From Aliidiomarina celeris (GTDB taxonomy: Bacteria; Pseudomonadota; Gammaproteobacteria; Enterobacterales; Alteromonadaceae), in contig NZ_QMIL01000002.1 of the NCBI RefSeq assembly GCF_003316875.1, positions 558,001 to 622,000 on the forward strand: DNA of 64,000 nt, written 5' to 3'. Below are positions 49,385 through 58,114 of this stretch, in pieces. The notes beneath the pieces are model-generated. The model was not told where the DNA came from, did no database searches, and saw nothing but the letters and a program-made list of their open reading frames with translations. Positions within the stretch are counted from its first letter, which is position 1. Each line of letters opens with the position of its first letter. Made by a program: the position numbers and the translations under genes.

Positions 49385-49651
49385 ATGCAAATCAAAACGA
49401 TCAGTTACATAAAGCAACATGCGGCAAGTTTAGACGTTGAAGAGCCGATTATAGTCACCCAAGGTGGAACTCCCGTTTACCGGATTGAGTCAGAGCGATC
49501 GGCTCAATTACGTGACGAAGCAATCGCCTTACTCAAGCTCATGAACATTGCAGAACGAGATGTGCGCGATGACCGACTTTACTCAGAATCTGATTTGTTG
49601 ACTGAGTTAGGAGTGATTGAGCGAGGAACCAACGAAGCGCCGAGTCAATAG
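49385..49651 (+). CDS. Phd/YefM-family antitoxin
   Basis: An 88-residue antitoxin. The N terminus MQIKTISYIKQHAASLD and the VTQGGTPVYRIES strand match the Phd/YefM fold, which binds DNA through its N terminus and neutralises the toxin through the C-terminal helix (about residues 55-88, acidic). The ATG at 49385 has AGAGGA five bases before; a longer frame from 49271 is rejected. It lies three bases from the toxin gene in the usual antitoxin-first order. Confidence 0.85.
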   Translation: MQIKTISYIKQHAASLDVEEPIIVTQGGTPVYRIESERSAQLRDEAIALLKLMNIAERDVRDDRLYSESDLLTELGVIERGTNEAPSQ

Positions 49652-49654
49652 ACG

Positions 49655-49996
49655 ATGACGTATCAGGTACGATTTACGCGTGTAGGGAAAACAACGCTGT
49701 CCTTATTACAGCGCTATATGACTCAGTATCTTGGTGTGAATGAGGCGCAGCAATTGGTCAGGTCGCTAATTACAACCTGTGTGGAGCAACTGGGAGCGCT
49801 GCCATTGCAATACCCTGTTTGTCCTGAGCTCGATATGTTGGGCGTTAGTGATTATCGGCAAATCACGTATCAAGCGTACAAGATTCTTTTTCGGGTCGAC
49901 GAGACGAGCGGAAACGTTATTGTCATGGCTTTTTTACGTCAACGGCAAAGCGCGCAACAACTACTGATCGACTATGTTCTGAAGCAGGACGGATAG
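49655..49996 (+). CDS. RelE/ParE-superfamily toxin
   Basis: A 113-residue protein of RelE/ParE type by MTYQVRFTRVGKTTL start, a conserved QITYQAYKILFRVDETSGNVIVM strand pair and a FLRQRQSAQQLL tail. The family includes both ribosome-dependent RNases (RelE) and gyrase poisons (ParE); I cannot tell which from the sequence. It follows the antitoxin by three bases, so the pair is coupled. The next gene, S10 peptidase, starts 120 bp later. Confidence 0.82.
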   Translation: MTYQVRFTRVGKTTLSLLQRYMTQYLGVNEAQQLVRSLITTCVEQLGALPLQYPVCPELDMLGVSDYRQITYQAYKILFRVDETSGNVIVMAFLRQRQSAQQLLIDYVLKQDG

Positions 49997-50116
49997 TTAG
50001 AGATTGCTCAGCTGACAGCACCGGCATAGCGATTTGCCGCATTTTACTGTTTTTGCTGCACTTCAAGGTCTACATTAACGACACTCTAAAATGACAGAAA
50101 AAGAACGAGGACAGCT

Positions 50117-51628
50117 ATGAAAGGTATGATTCAAGGTTTAGTTGTAGCGCTCGCGTTTGCGAGTAGCACAGCAATGGCTGATGAACATCGCCGCACTATT
50201 CCGATTGAAAGTGTGAATGTAACGGAACATCGGGCACAAATAAATGGCGAACGCGTGAATTATAAGGTTCATGCCGGCACCTTACCGGTATGGAACGAGG
50301 AAGGCCACCCAACCGCGACCTTGCAATACACCTATTACGAGCGACAAGGTGTGCGTAATCAACAAGAGCGCCCGTTACTTATTTCTTTTAATGGTGGTCC
50401 GGGCTCAGCCTCGGTGTGGATGCATATTGCTTATACCGGTCCGAAATCATTACTGCTTGACGAAGAAGGGTATCCGGTACAGCCCTATGGTGTGCAAGAC
50501 AACCCCTATTCTGTGCTCGACGTAACCGACATTGTGTTTGTTAACCCAGTAAATACTGGGTACTCACGAGTGCTTCCTGGCCCAGACGGTCGCATGCCTT
50601 CACGCGAGCAACAGCGAAGCATGTTTTTTGGCGTAAATGCAGACATTCAGTATTTATCAGAGTGGCTCAATACTTTTGTAACGCGCTATAACCGCTGGCG
50701 CTCGCCTAAGTTCTTAATCGGTGAAAGTTACGGCACTACTCGTGTTGCGGGCTTGGCGTTGGCGTTACAGAACCAGCAATGGATGTATTTAAACGGCGTG
50801 GTGTTGGTGTCACCGACCGATATGGGGATTGACCGCGACGGCCCAGTGAAAGCGGCGAATCGCCTGCCTTACTTTGCAGCTACAGCGTGGTACCACGGAC
50901 AGCTCGACGAGGAACTACAGCAGGGCGATTTATATGACCTGTTGCCGATGGTGGAAGCGTTTACCATCAATACCTATTTGCCGGCGCTAGCGAAAGGCGC
51001 TTGGTTGCCAGAAGACGAAAAACAGGCGGTGGCAGAGCAGATCGCGCGCTTCGCGGGTATTTCGGTGGAGTCGGTTTTACAAAGTAATCTTGATGTAGAT
51101 ACCGCGTTCTTTTGGAAGGAATTATTACGCGACGAAGGGCACACTGTAGGTCGGTTAGATTCGCGCTATAAAGGTTTGGATCGGAAAGATGTGGGCGTGC
51201 GCCCCGACTTTAATTCGGAGCTGACCTCTTGGTTGCATTCCTTTACCCCTGCAATTAATTACTATTTGCGCGAAGAGCTTGGCTTTGTAACGGATACTAA
51301 ATACAACATGTTTGGTCCTGTTCATCCATGGGATCGGTCGGGCAATAATACCGGCGAGAACTTGCGCCAAGCCATGGCTCAAAACCCGTACTTAAATGTG
51401 TTATTCCAAGCCGGCTATTACGACGGTGCCACTAACTATTTTGACGCCAAATACAGTATGTGGCAGCTTGATCCGAGCGGCAAAATGCGCGACCGCTTGT
51501 CGTTCGAAGGGTATCGTAGTGGACACATGATGTACTTGCGCCGCCATGATTTAGAGCTTTCGAATCAGCATTTACGCGAGTTTATTCGTGCGTCGTTGCC
51601 GGGCCAAGGTGTCCCCGCAATGTACTAG
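50117..51628 (+). CDS. Secreted S10-family serine carboxypeptidase
   Basis: A 503-residue exported peptidase. A signal peptide ends near SSTAMADE (about residue 22). The catalytic Ser lies in GESYGTTR near residue 204, after the FNGGPGSASVWMHI oxyanion segment typical of carboxypeptidase Y relatives; the Asp (YYDGATNYFD) and His (YRSGHMMYLRR) of the triad are seen near residues 435 and 475. It should release C-terminal residues from peptides, probably in the periplasm. It is single-gene and ends in a shared terminator with prpE. Confidence 0.92.
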   Translation: MKGMIQGLVVALAFASSTAMADEHRRTIPIESVNVTEHRAQINGERVNYKVHAGTLPVWNEEGHPTATLQYTYYERQGVRNQQERPLLISFNGGPGSASVWMHIAYTGPKSLLLDEEGYPVQPYGVQDNPYSVLDVTDIVFVNPVNTGYSRVLPGPDGRMPSREQQRSMFFGVNADIQYLSEWLNTFVTRYNRWRSPKFLIGESYGTTRVAGLALALQNQQWMYLNGVVLVSPTDMGIDRDGPVKAANRLPYFAATAWYHGQLDEELQQGDLYDLLPMVEAFTINTYLPALAKGAWLPEDEKQAVAEQIARFAGISVESVLQSNLDVDTAFFWKELLRDEGHTVGRLDSRYKGLDRKDVGVRPDFNSELTSWLHSFTPAINYYLREELGFVTDTKYNMFGPVHPWDRSGNNTGENLRQAMAQNPYLNVLFQAGYYDGATNYFDAKYSMWQLDPSGKMRDRLSFEGYRSGHMMYLRRHDLELSNQHLREFIRASLPGQGVPAMY

Positions 51629-51656
51629 TTGTAGCGATTAAGTTATGAATACCAAA

Positions 51657-51697
51657 TAAAAAAGCGCGGCCTTTATGTAAAGAGCCGCGCTTTTTTC
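51657..51697. terminator. Bidirectional terminator between S10 peptidase and prpE
   Basis: AAAAAAGCGCGGC and GCCGCGCTTTTTT form a long stem. A-runs lie on the left and T-runs on the right, so it can terminate both convergent genes. Confidence 0.9.
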
Positions 51698-53605
51698 TTA
51701 CGATCTAAATGCTGCCGCAATTTCGCTCAGGCTTTCTGGGTCGTCTATGGTGGAAGGAATAGTAAAGTCTTCGCCATCTACAATTTGCCGAATAATTTTG
51801 CGTAGAATCTTACCAGAGCGTGTTTTGGGTAAGCGCTTTACGGCAACTGCAGTTTTAAAGCAGGCTAATGGACCTACTTCTTCACGAACCAGTGCCGCGA
51901 GTTCGTTTTGCAGGCTGTCGGCGTCGGTCTCTATGCCGTTCTTAATAATAACAAAGCCCATTGGAACTTGGCCTTTGAGGGCGTCTTGCGCGCCCACAAC
52001 ACAGCATTCAGCGACGGCGGGATGGCTTGCAACTACCTCTTCAATTTCGCCGGTGGAAAGCCGATGCCCTGCAACGTTAATGACATCGTCGGTACGGCCC
52101 ATAATGTAAACATAACCGTCTTGGTCAATATAACCGCCATCACCGCTACTGTAATAGCCGGGGAAGGTTTTAAGGTAGCCATGGAAATAACGATCCGGGT
52201 TGTTCCAAATACCCGTCAGGCATCCGGGTGGAAGCGGCAGTTTAATGGCAATATTGCCTTGGGTGTTTGCGGCAACGGGTCGGCCTTCGTCGTCTAACAC
52301 TTCAATTTGATAACCTGGAACGGGAACCGATGACGAACCGGGTTTCGGCGTAAGTGACTCAATGCCTACAGGGTTCGCACAAATGGGCCAGCCACTTTCG
52401 GTTTGCCACCAGTGGTCAACAACGGGTTTGCCGGTTACTTCGCGGGTCCAATCATAGGTGGCAGGGTCAAGTCGTTCACCTGCCATAAAAATAGTTTCAA
52501 GGCAGCTTAGGTCATGCTTTGCAACGAAATCACCGTTGGGGTCTTCTTTACGAATGGCGCGAAATGCGGTGGGGGCTGCGAACAACACCTTGGCTTGATA
52601 CTGTTCTACAATACGCCAGAATGCCCCTGCATTGGGGGTGAAAACTGGCTTTCCTTCATACAATACAGTGCTGCAGCCAAGTAGCAATGGGCCATAAACA
52701 ATATAGCTATGGCCCACCACCCAGCCCACGTCAGACGCCGTAAACATAGTGTCGCCAGGCTGCAAATTGTAAATATGCTGCATGCTGTAGTGCAGAGCGG
52801 TGGCATAGCCACCGGTGTCGCGTACTACGCCTTTAGGGGTGCCAGTGGTGCCGGACGTATAAAGAACATAGAGTGGGTGAGCGGAGTCTACGGGTAGCGC
52901 GTCGGTTGGCGAAGCGTGAGTGAGCTCAGCTTCCCAGTCGTAGTCAAAGCCTTCTTTTAGCGTAATATCTACGCGTTTATCGTTTGGCAGCTTATTGCGT
53001 TGATAAATAATAGACGCAGTTGGCTTATGCATTGCTTTTTCAATGGCCTTATCGAGCAAAGGCTTATAGGGAACCAAACGCTGGGGCTCAATACCATGGG
53101 AGGCCGAAATAATAACTTTAGGTTTTGCGTCATCGATGCGAACAGCGAGTTCATGCGCGGCAAAGCCGCCGAATACCACCGAATGAATGGCGCCAAGGCG
53201 TGCTACCGCGAGCATAGCAATGGCTGCTTGTGGAATCATCGGCATATAAATAACAACCCGATCGCCCTTACCTACACCATGATTTTTCAGCACCCCGGCA
53301 AATAAGGAAACTGCATCGCGTAATTCGCGATAGGTATAGTGTTGTGGTTCGGTCGCCCCCTGAGTTGACGAGGAGCTGTCTTCGCGCGTTACGGGGGAGT
53401 CGTAATAAATGGCGACTTGGTCACCACGGCCAGAATTCACTTGATGATCTAAGGCCAAATAACTGAGATTCAGCTTACCTCCAGCGAACCAATTTTCTTT
53501 AAAACCACTGCTGGGAGGAGTGTGCCAATTCAGTGCACGGGCTTGTTCGCACCAGAACGCATCGGGTTGCTGAATAGAGCGTTGATAGTGAGCGCGATAG
53601 TTCAT
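51698..53605 (-). CDS. prpE: Propionate--CoA ligase PrpE
   Basis: PrpE activates propionate (and less well acetate) with ATP and CoA. The 635-residue acyl-CoA synthetase has LYTSGTTGTPKGVVRD, DVGWVVGHSYIVYGPLL, the QTESGWPI substrate region, GRTDDVINVAGHRLSTGEIEE and LPKTRSGKILRK with the reactive Lys, and aligns along its length with E. coli PrpE. No prpBCD genes are beside it. Lysine acetylation is the common control of this family, not visible here. Confidence 0.92.
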   Translation of the reverse strand: MNYRAHYQRSIQQPDAFWCEQARALNWHTPPSSGFKENWFAGGKLNLSYLALDHQVNSGRGDQVAIYYDSPVTREDSSSSTQGATEPQHYTYRELRDAVSLFAGVLKNHGVGKGDRVVIYMPMIPQAAIAMLAVARLGAIHSVVFGGFAAHELAVRIDDAKPKVIISASHGIEPQRLVPYKPLLDKAIEKAMHKPTASIIYQRNKLPNDKRVDITLKEGFDYDWEAELTHASPTDALPVDSAHPLYVLYTSGTTGTPKGVVRDTGGYATALHYSMQHIYNLQPGDTMFTASDVGWVVGHSYIVYGPLLLGCSTVLYEGKPVFTPNAGAFWRIVEQYQAKVLFAAPTAFRAIRKEDPNGDFVAKHDLSCLETIFMAGERLDPATYDWTREVTGKPVVDHWWQTESGWPICANPVGIESLTPKPGSSSVPVPGYQIEVLDDEGRPVAANTQGNIAIKLPLPPGCLTGIWNNPDRYFHGYLKTFPGYYSSGDGGYIDQDGYVYIMGRTDDVINVAGHRLSTGEIEEVVASHPAVAECCVVGAQDALKGQVPMGFVIIKNGIETDADSLQNELAALVREEVGPLACFKTAVAVKRLPKTRSGKILRKIIRQIVDGEDFTIPSTIDDPESLSEIAAAFRS

Positions 53606-53683
53606 CGGAGTAAAACCTCTTGATTACGTGTTATACCAACAACGTAACCGAGAGGCGCGTGAAAAACTATTCGACTTTAGCCC

Positions 53684-53708
53684 AACTTGGGGGTCAGACC
53701 CCCAAGTT
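53684..53708. repeat. Perfect palindrome of the repeat cluster
   Basis: The twelve-base arm AACTTGGGGGTC (53684-53695), a single A, and the perfectly complementary GACCCCCAAGTT (53697-53708) make a hairpin. It stands next to the GGGTCAGAG-type repeat units and shares their core, so it belongs to the same short interspersed family. Confidence 0.75.
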
Positions 53709-53710
53709 TA

Positions 53711-53800
53711 GGGTCAGAGTAAACCGCTAGAACGCTCGCTATTTGGTTACCGAGGCGACTTGGGTTTACTCTGACCCCGCTTTGTTTACTCTGACCCCGT
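53711..53800. repeat. Repeat units with shared GGGTCAGAGTAAAC core
   Basis: GGGTCAGAGTAAACC (53711-53725) is repeated inverted at 53763-53777, a perfect fifteen-base inverted repeat with a 37-base loop. A further copy in the same orientation as the second is at 53784-53799. The last copy extends into the coding end of the RND permease and provides its TAA. No transposase is near. Confidence 0.75.
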
Positions 53801-56800
53801 GTTGGTTTTTTTGAGATCTTCGATGAGTTTGTAGGCGAGTGGCACGAACACCAGTGCGAGTGAACTCGCGGCGAGCATGCCCGCTACCACTACGGTACCG
53901 ATCTCTTGGCGACTTACGGCACCAGCGCCGCTGGCAAATACTAACGGTAGTGAACCGATAATAAAGGTCGCTGCGGTCATAATAATGGCGCGGAAGCGCT
54001 GACGTGCTGCGGCAACCGCGGATTCCGTCGACGACATGCCTTCGGCTCGGTTTTGCGCGGCAAACTCAACAATGAGAATGGCATTTTTAGCCGCCAAACC
54101 AATCAACACCAACAACCCAACTTGGAAGTACACGTCGTTAGGGAAGCCACTGAGCATGGAGCCGATGGCACCACCGAGTACACCAAAGGGTACCGCTGTA
54201 ATAACCGCAAATGGCAAACCAACGCGTTCATACTGTGCAATAAGAATAAGCACAACCATGATAATACCGAGAATGAAGGCCGATGAGCCCGCCCCGGCAG
54301 CAGCGTCGAGTTGGTAAGCTTCACCAATCCAACCTACTTGCACGTCGGCTTCGCTTTGTAGTTCGAGAATAATCTCTTCAAATGCGGCTTTCGCTTGCGA
54401 GGTGGTGTAGCCGGGGCCTGGGTCGCCGGTAAACTTGGCCGCGCCATACATGTTGAAGCGGTTCAAGATATCCGCTCCCGATACACGCTCAAGTTCAACA
54501 AGCGTGGTAACGGGTACCATAACGCCGTTGCTAGACCGTACGAACACGTGGCTCAAGTCTTCCGGTGTTGCACGGAACTCAGCTTCCGACTGAATATTCA
54601 CTTGCCACAAGCGGCCTTCGTAGGTGAAGTCGTTCACGTAAAGTGAGCCGATAGACGCCTGCAAGGTACCAAACAGATCACTAAGCTGAACACCCAACGC
54701 ACGCGCTTGCTCGCGGTCCACACGAATCTGGTAGCGCGGTAGGTTGGTGTTTAAGGTAGTGCGCGCGCCTTGCACTTCAGGGCGCTCGTTGGCCTTGGCA
54801 ATAACCCGCTGAGCCAGTGCTTCAATTTCACGAGCGTCGGTGGTGCCGCGTACTTGCAAATAGCCTTCTACGCCACCGGTTAACGACAAACCTTGAATGG
54901 GTGGCGGCACAAAAACAAAAATATTTGCTTCTTGTACACCAAAACCCATGCCCATCACTCGGCCAGCGATAGCTTCCGCACTTAACGACGGATCGGTGCG
55001 GTTGTCCCAGTCGTCAAGGTTGATAAAGCCAGCGAAGGCATTGGTACGCAATGAACCTGCAAGCAAGTCAAACCCAGCAAAAGAGGTGAAATCGATAACA
55101 CCGTCGAGCGCGAGAATTTGCTCTGAGAACTGGTCGCGCACGGCTTCTGTACGTTCTAGGCTCGAAATAGGGGGGAGCTGGCCGACAGCGAGCGCCACAC
55201 CTTGGTCTTCACCAGGGACTAAGCCCGTTGGCATGCGCGTCATCAGTACAAAGGTGAGCGCCAAAAAGCCAATAAAGGCGAGTACACCAATAAAGGCGCG
55301 ACGAATAAGAAACTCAACAATACTCACAAAGCCGTTGGTTATTTTTTCAAAGCCACGGTTAAACCACGCAAACCAACGGTTTTCGTCATGATTTTGCTTG
55401 TCGAGTAGCAATGCACACATGGCGGGTGTCAGCGTAAGTGCGACCACACCAGACACGACCACAGATACCGCAATAGTAACCGCAAACTGCTGGTACAACT
55501 CGCCGCTTAAACCACCCAAGAACGCCACTGGCGCAAACACTGCTACCAACACCAAGGTTGACGACACAACGGCACCGGCTACCTGCTGCATGGTTTCTAC
55601 AGAGGCTTGCTTAGCAGAAATGCGTTTCTCAGAAATGAGCCGCTCGACGTTTTCCATCACAATAATGGCGTTGTCGACCACAATCCCGATAGCCAAAACC
55701 AAACCAAAGAGGGTAAGCATATTGATTGAAAAGCCGAGTAACTGCATGCCCGCAAAGGTACCAATGAGCGATACAGGAATGGCTGCAACCGGAATGAGTG
55801 TGGCACGGAAGCGTTGCAAGAATAAAAAGGTAACAATGACGACCAACAGCACAGCAACCACTAACGTGGTAATGACTTCTTTCACCGAAATTTCGATGAA
55901 CTCTGTGGTGTCATAAGGTATGTAGTAGTTCAGCCCTTCTGGAAAACGGGTTTGCATGTCGGCTAATGCATCACGAACCAGCTGTGCAGTTTCTAATGCG
56001 TTGGCGCCGGGCTGCAAATAAATCCCCATGGGAATAGCGCTTTGGTTGTTATAAATGGCCGAAAAATCGTAACTTTGCGCACCAAGTTCAACCCGAGCAA
56101 CATCTCCCACGCGCAGTGCGCTGCCGTCGGAGTTAGTGCGCAGCATTACGTTGGCAAACTCTTCGGGGTTCGAAAGCTGGGTGTCTGTGGTGGCGCTATA
56201 AGTAAAGGCATTTCCGGCCGGTGCAGGGTTCGCACCAAAACGACCTGCGGCGTACTGAGCACTTTGATCACGAATGGCTTGTGCCACATCGCTGGGGTTG
56301 AGTTGGTGTTGTGCAAGCCGCTCTGGGTCGGTCCAAATACGCATGGAATAGTCTTGTGAACCAAATAGAGATGCATCGCCCACGCCCGGAACACGTACAA
56401 GTTCGTCGAGAACATTAAGCAGTGCGTAGTTACTAATCGCAAGCGGGTCCATGCTGCCAGATTCGGAGTACAAGACCGGAACCATTAAAATGTTCGTTGA
56501 GCGTGCTTCAACCCGAATACCGAGATCACGCACCAATTGCGGCAGGCGCGAGGTTGCTGCTTGCACGCGGTTGTTCACGTTAATGGTGGCTTGATCGGGA
56601 TCAGTTCCCATTGCAAATGAAACTGAGATTTGCAAGAAGCCCGCGTCGGTTGAGGTGGTCTCCATATAGAGCATGTCGTCGACGCCGTTGATTTCCTGCT
56701 CGAGTGGGGCCGCTACCGAGTTTGCCAGTACGTCGGCAGATGCGCCAGGGTAAACGGCGGTAACCACAACTTGCGGCGGAACTACGTTTGGATATTGCTC

Positions 56801-56896
56801 AATGGGCAAAATACGCAATGCCGCGCCACCGGCGATCATAATAATGATAGAGATAACCGCTGCGAACAACGGCCGGTCTATGAAAAAACGTAACAT
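53786..56896 (-). CDS. RND multidrug efflux permease, AcrB-like (HAE1 family)
   Basis: A 1036-residue trimeric permease. N-terminal MLRFFIDRPLFAAVIS, PNVVPPQVVVTAVYPGAS, GVDDMLYMETTSTDAG and the porter region are AcrB-like. The proton-relay region in helix 4 is GIVVDNAIIVMENVER and helix 10 LIGLAAKNAILIVEFA, so the second helix-4 Asp is Asn while the Lys is kept. Its last residues (G-S-E) and stop codon are supplied by a copy of the GGGTCAGAG repeat. It follows the adaptor gene by 24 bp and is controlled with tetR. Outer-membrane partner not in the window. Confidence 0.93.
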   Translation of the reverse strand: MLRFFIDRPLFAAVISIIIMIAGGAALRILPIEQYPNVVPPQVVVTAVYPGASADVLANSVAAPLEQEINGVDDMLYMETTSTDAGFLQISVSFAMGTDPDQATINVNNRVQAATSRLPQLVRDLGIRVEARSTNILMVPVLYSESGSMDPLAISNYALLNVLDELVRVPGVGDASLFGSQDYSMRIWTDPERLAQHQLNPSDVAQAIRDQSAQYAAGRFGANPAPAGNAFTYSATTDTQLSNPEEFANVMLRTNSDGSALRVGDVARVELGAQSYDFSAIYNNQSAIPMGIYLQPGANALETAQLVRDALADMQTRFPEGLNYYIPYDTTEFIEISVKEVITTLVVAVLLVVIVTFLFLQRFRATLIPVAAIPVSLIGTFAGMQLLGFSINMLTLFGLVLAIGIVVDNAIIVMENVERLISEKRISAKQASVETMQQVAGAVVSSTLVLVAVFAPVAFLGGLSGELYQQFAVTIAVSVVVSGVVALTLTPAMCALLLDKQNHDENRWFAWFNRGFEKITNGFVSIVEFLIRRAFIGVLAFIGFLALTFVLMTRMPTGLVPGEDQGVALAVGQLPPISSLERTEAVRDQFSEQILALDGVIDFTSFAGFDLLAGSLRTNAFAGFINLDDWDNRTDPSLSAEAIAGRVMGMGFGVQEANIFVFVPPPIQGLSLTGGVEGYLQVRGTTDAREIEALAQRVIAKANERPEVQGARTTLNTNLPRYQIRVDREQARALGVQLSDLFGTLQASIGSLYVNDFTYEGRLWQVNIQSEAEFRATPEDLSHVFVRSSNGVMVPVTTLVELERVSGADILNRFNMYGAAKFTGDPGPGYTTSQAKAAFEEIILELQSEADVQVGWIGEAYQLDAAAGAGSSAFILGIIMVVLILIAQYERVGLPFAVITAVPFGVLGGAIGSMLSGFPNDVYFQVGLLVLIGLAAKNAILIVEFAAQNRAEGMSSTESAVAAARQRFRAIIMTAATFIIGSLPLVFASGAGAVSRQEIGTVVVAGMLAASSLALVFVPLAYKLIEDLKKTNTGSE

Positions 56897-56920
56897 GTTT
56901 ATTCCTTTTTTGGGCGTTGC

Positions 56921-58075
56921 TTAGTTGCTTTCGTTACCATTGTCGGTGTTTTGAGCAATTTGAATGGGTGCACCGGGTTGCAAGGCCGCATGACCATTGA
57001 CGATTAACTGCTCACCCTCTGCCAAACCGCTCAAAATAACGTATTGATCTTGAATACGCGGCCCTAACTCAACAACGCGTGGCTCCGCACTGTTGTTTTC
57101 ACCTACCACATAAACCTGCGCGCCTTGCGGGCCTTGGCTAATAACGTCTTCAGCCACTAAAATGGCGTTATTAAATTCACGTAGTGTTAAGCTAACGCGA
57201 ACAAATTGTCCCGGAATTAATGTGTTCTCGGCGTTTTCTACCGTAGCACGAAACTGCACTTGACCAGTTTGCGGGTCGATTACCGGATCGATAAATTCAA
57301 TAGTAGCGGGGTACTCACTCCGTTCATAACCTCGGGTTTCAACTTGAACCGCATACACTTGGCTTTGCTTTGGCTCTCCGCGGGCTAACCGACGAAACGC
57401 AATGGCATCGCTTTCCGGTAGGGAAAAGTGAACATAAGCCGGCTGTGTTTGGGTGATGGAAGTTAAAACCGCACCACTATTGATAAGATTTCCAGCAGAA
57501 ACTGTTTCAATGCCGGTGTAGCCGCTAATCGGCGATTCTACGCGGGTGTAGCGTAGGTTGCGTTCTGCATCGCGCTTGGCTGCATCGGCCTGGCTAAATA
57601 TCGCTTCAGCTTGCTGCACAGCTAACCGTGCTTGCTCGAAGTCGCGCTGGCTTACGGTGTTATTCTCATAAAGTTCTTGGATACGTAGCCACTCGCGCTC
57701 CGCTTGCGCAAAAGTGACTTCTGCATTTTCGTAATCTGCCGTTGCGCGCTGTAGAGCCAGCTCAAAAGGTTCGGGTTCAATGAGAAATAGCGTTTGCCCT
57801 TTTTCAATGTAGGCACCTTCGGTGTAGCGCTTTTCTTGCAAAATGCCGGTAACTTGGGCACGTACTTCAACTTCCTGTGAGCCACGAATGCGTGCCGGAT
57901 AAGTTGCGCGTTGCTCAACGGCCTCGTATTTTAGAGTGCTTACGGTAACTGGAGCAGGGGGCACGCCCTGCTGGCCCGCATTGCTCTCGGGTTCTCCGCT
58001 ACATGCAACTAACAGCAACGCAGCAGCAGAAAAAAGAGTGGTGCTGCGTAATGACTGAACGGAAACGGACTTCAT
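56921..58075 (-). CDS. RND efflux adaptor AcrA-like lipoprotein
   Basis: The 384-residue periplasmic adaptor starts with a lipoprotein signal (lipobox LVAC near residue 25). The two lipoyl halves are VEVRAQVTGILQEKRYTEGA and RVESPISGYTGIETVSAG, with a long coiled-coil hairpin between. It ends in a Pro/Gly and Asn-rich tail. GGAGA stands seven bases before the ATG at 58075; a TTG four codons earlier is rejected. It lies 36 bp after tetR and shares its operator. Confidence 0.92.
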   Translation of the reverse strand: MKSVSVQSLRSTTLFSAAALLLVACSGEPESNAGQQGVPPAPVTVSTLKYEAVEQRATYPARIRGSQEVEVRAQVTGILQEKRYTEGAYIEKGQTLFLIEPEPFELALQRATADYENAEVTFAQAEREWLRIQELYENNTVSQRDFEQARLAVQQAEAIFSQADAAKRDAERNLRYTRVESPISGYTGIETVSAGNLINSGAVLTSITQTQPAYVHFSLPESDAIAFRRLARGEPKQSQVYAVQVETRGYERSEYPATIEFIDPVIDPQTGQVQFRATVENAENTLIPGQFVRVSLTLREFNNAILVAEDVISQGPQGAQVYVVGENNSAEPRVVELGPRIQDQYVILSGLAEGEQLIVNGHAALQPGAPIQIAQNTDNGNESN

Positions 58076-58094
58076 AAAGTTCTCCAATTAAAAA

Positions 58095-58114
58095 TGAAGT
58101 GAACACTCACTTCA
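58095..58114. promoter_or_regulatory. Predicted TetR operator before the pump genes
   Basis: TGAAGTGA (58095-58102) and TCACTTCA (58107-58114) are a perfect eight-base inverted repeat with ACAC between. The right arm includes the tetR stop codon. It contains CACTCACT, which recurs in front of tetR. Confidence 0.65.

Noticed and set aside
54897-55916. Two long plus-strand frames opposite the RND permease
   Set aside because: They mirror the conserved permease frame and are Ser/Thr/Lys-rich without recognisable domains.
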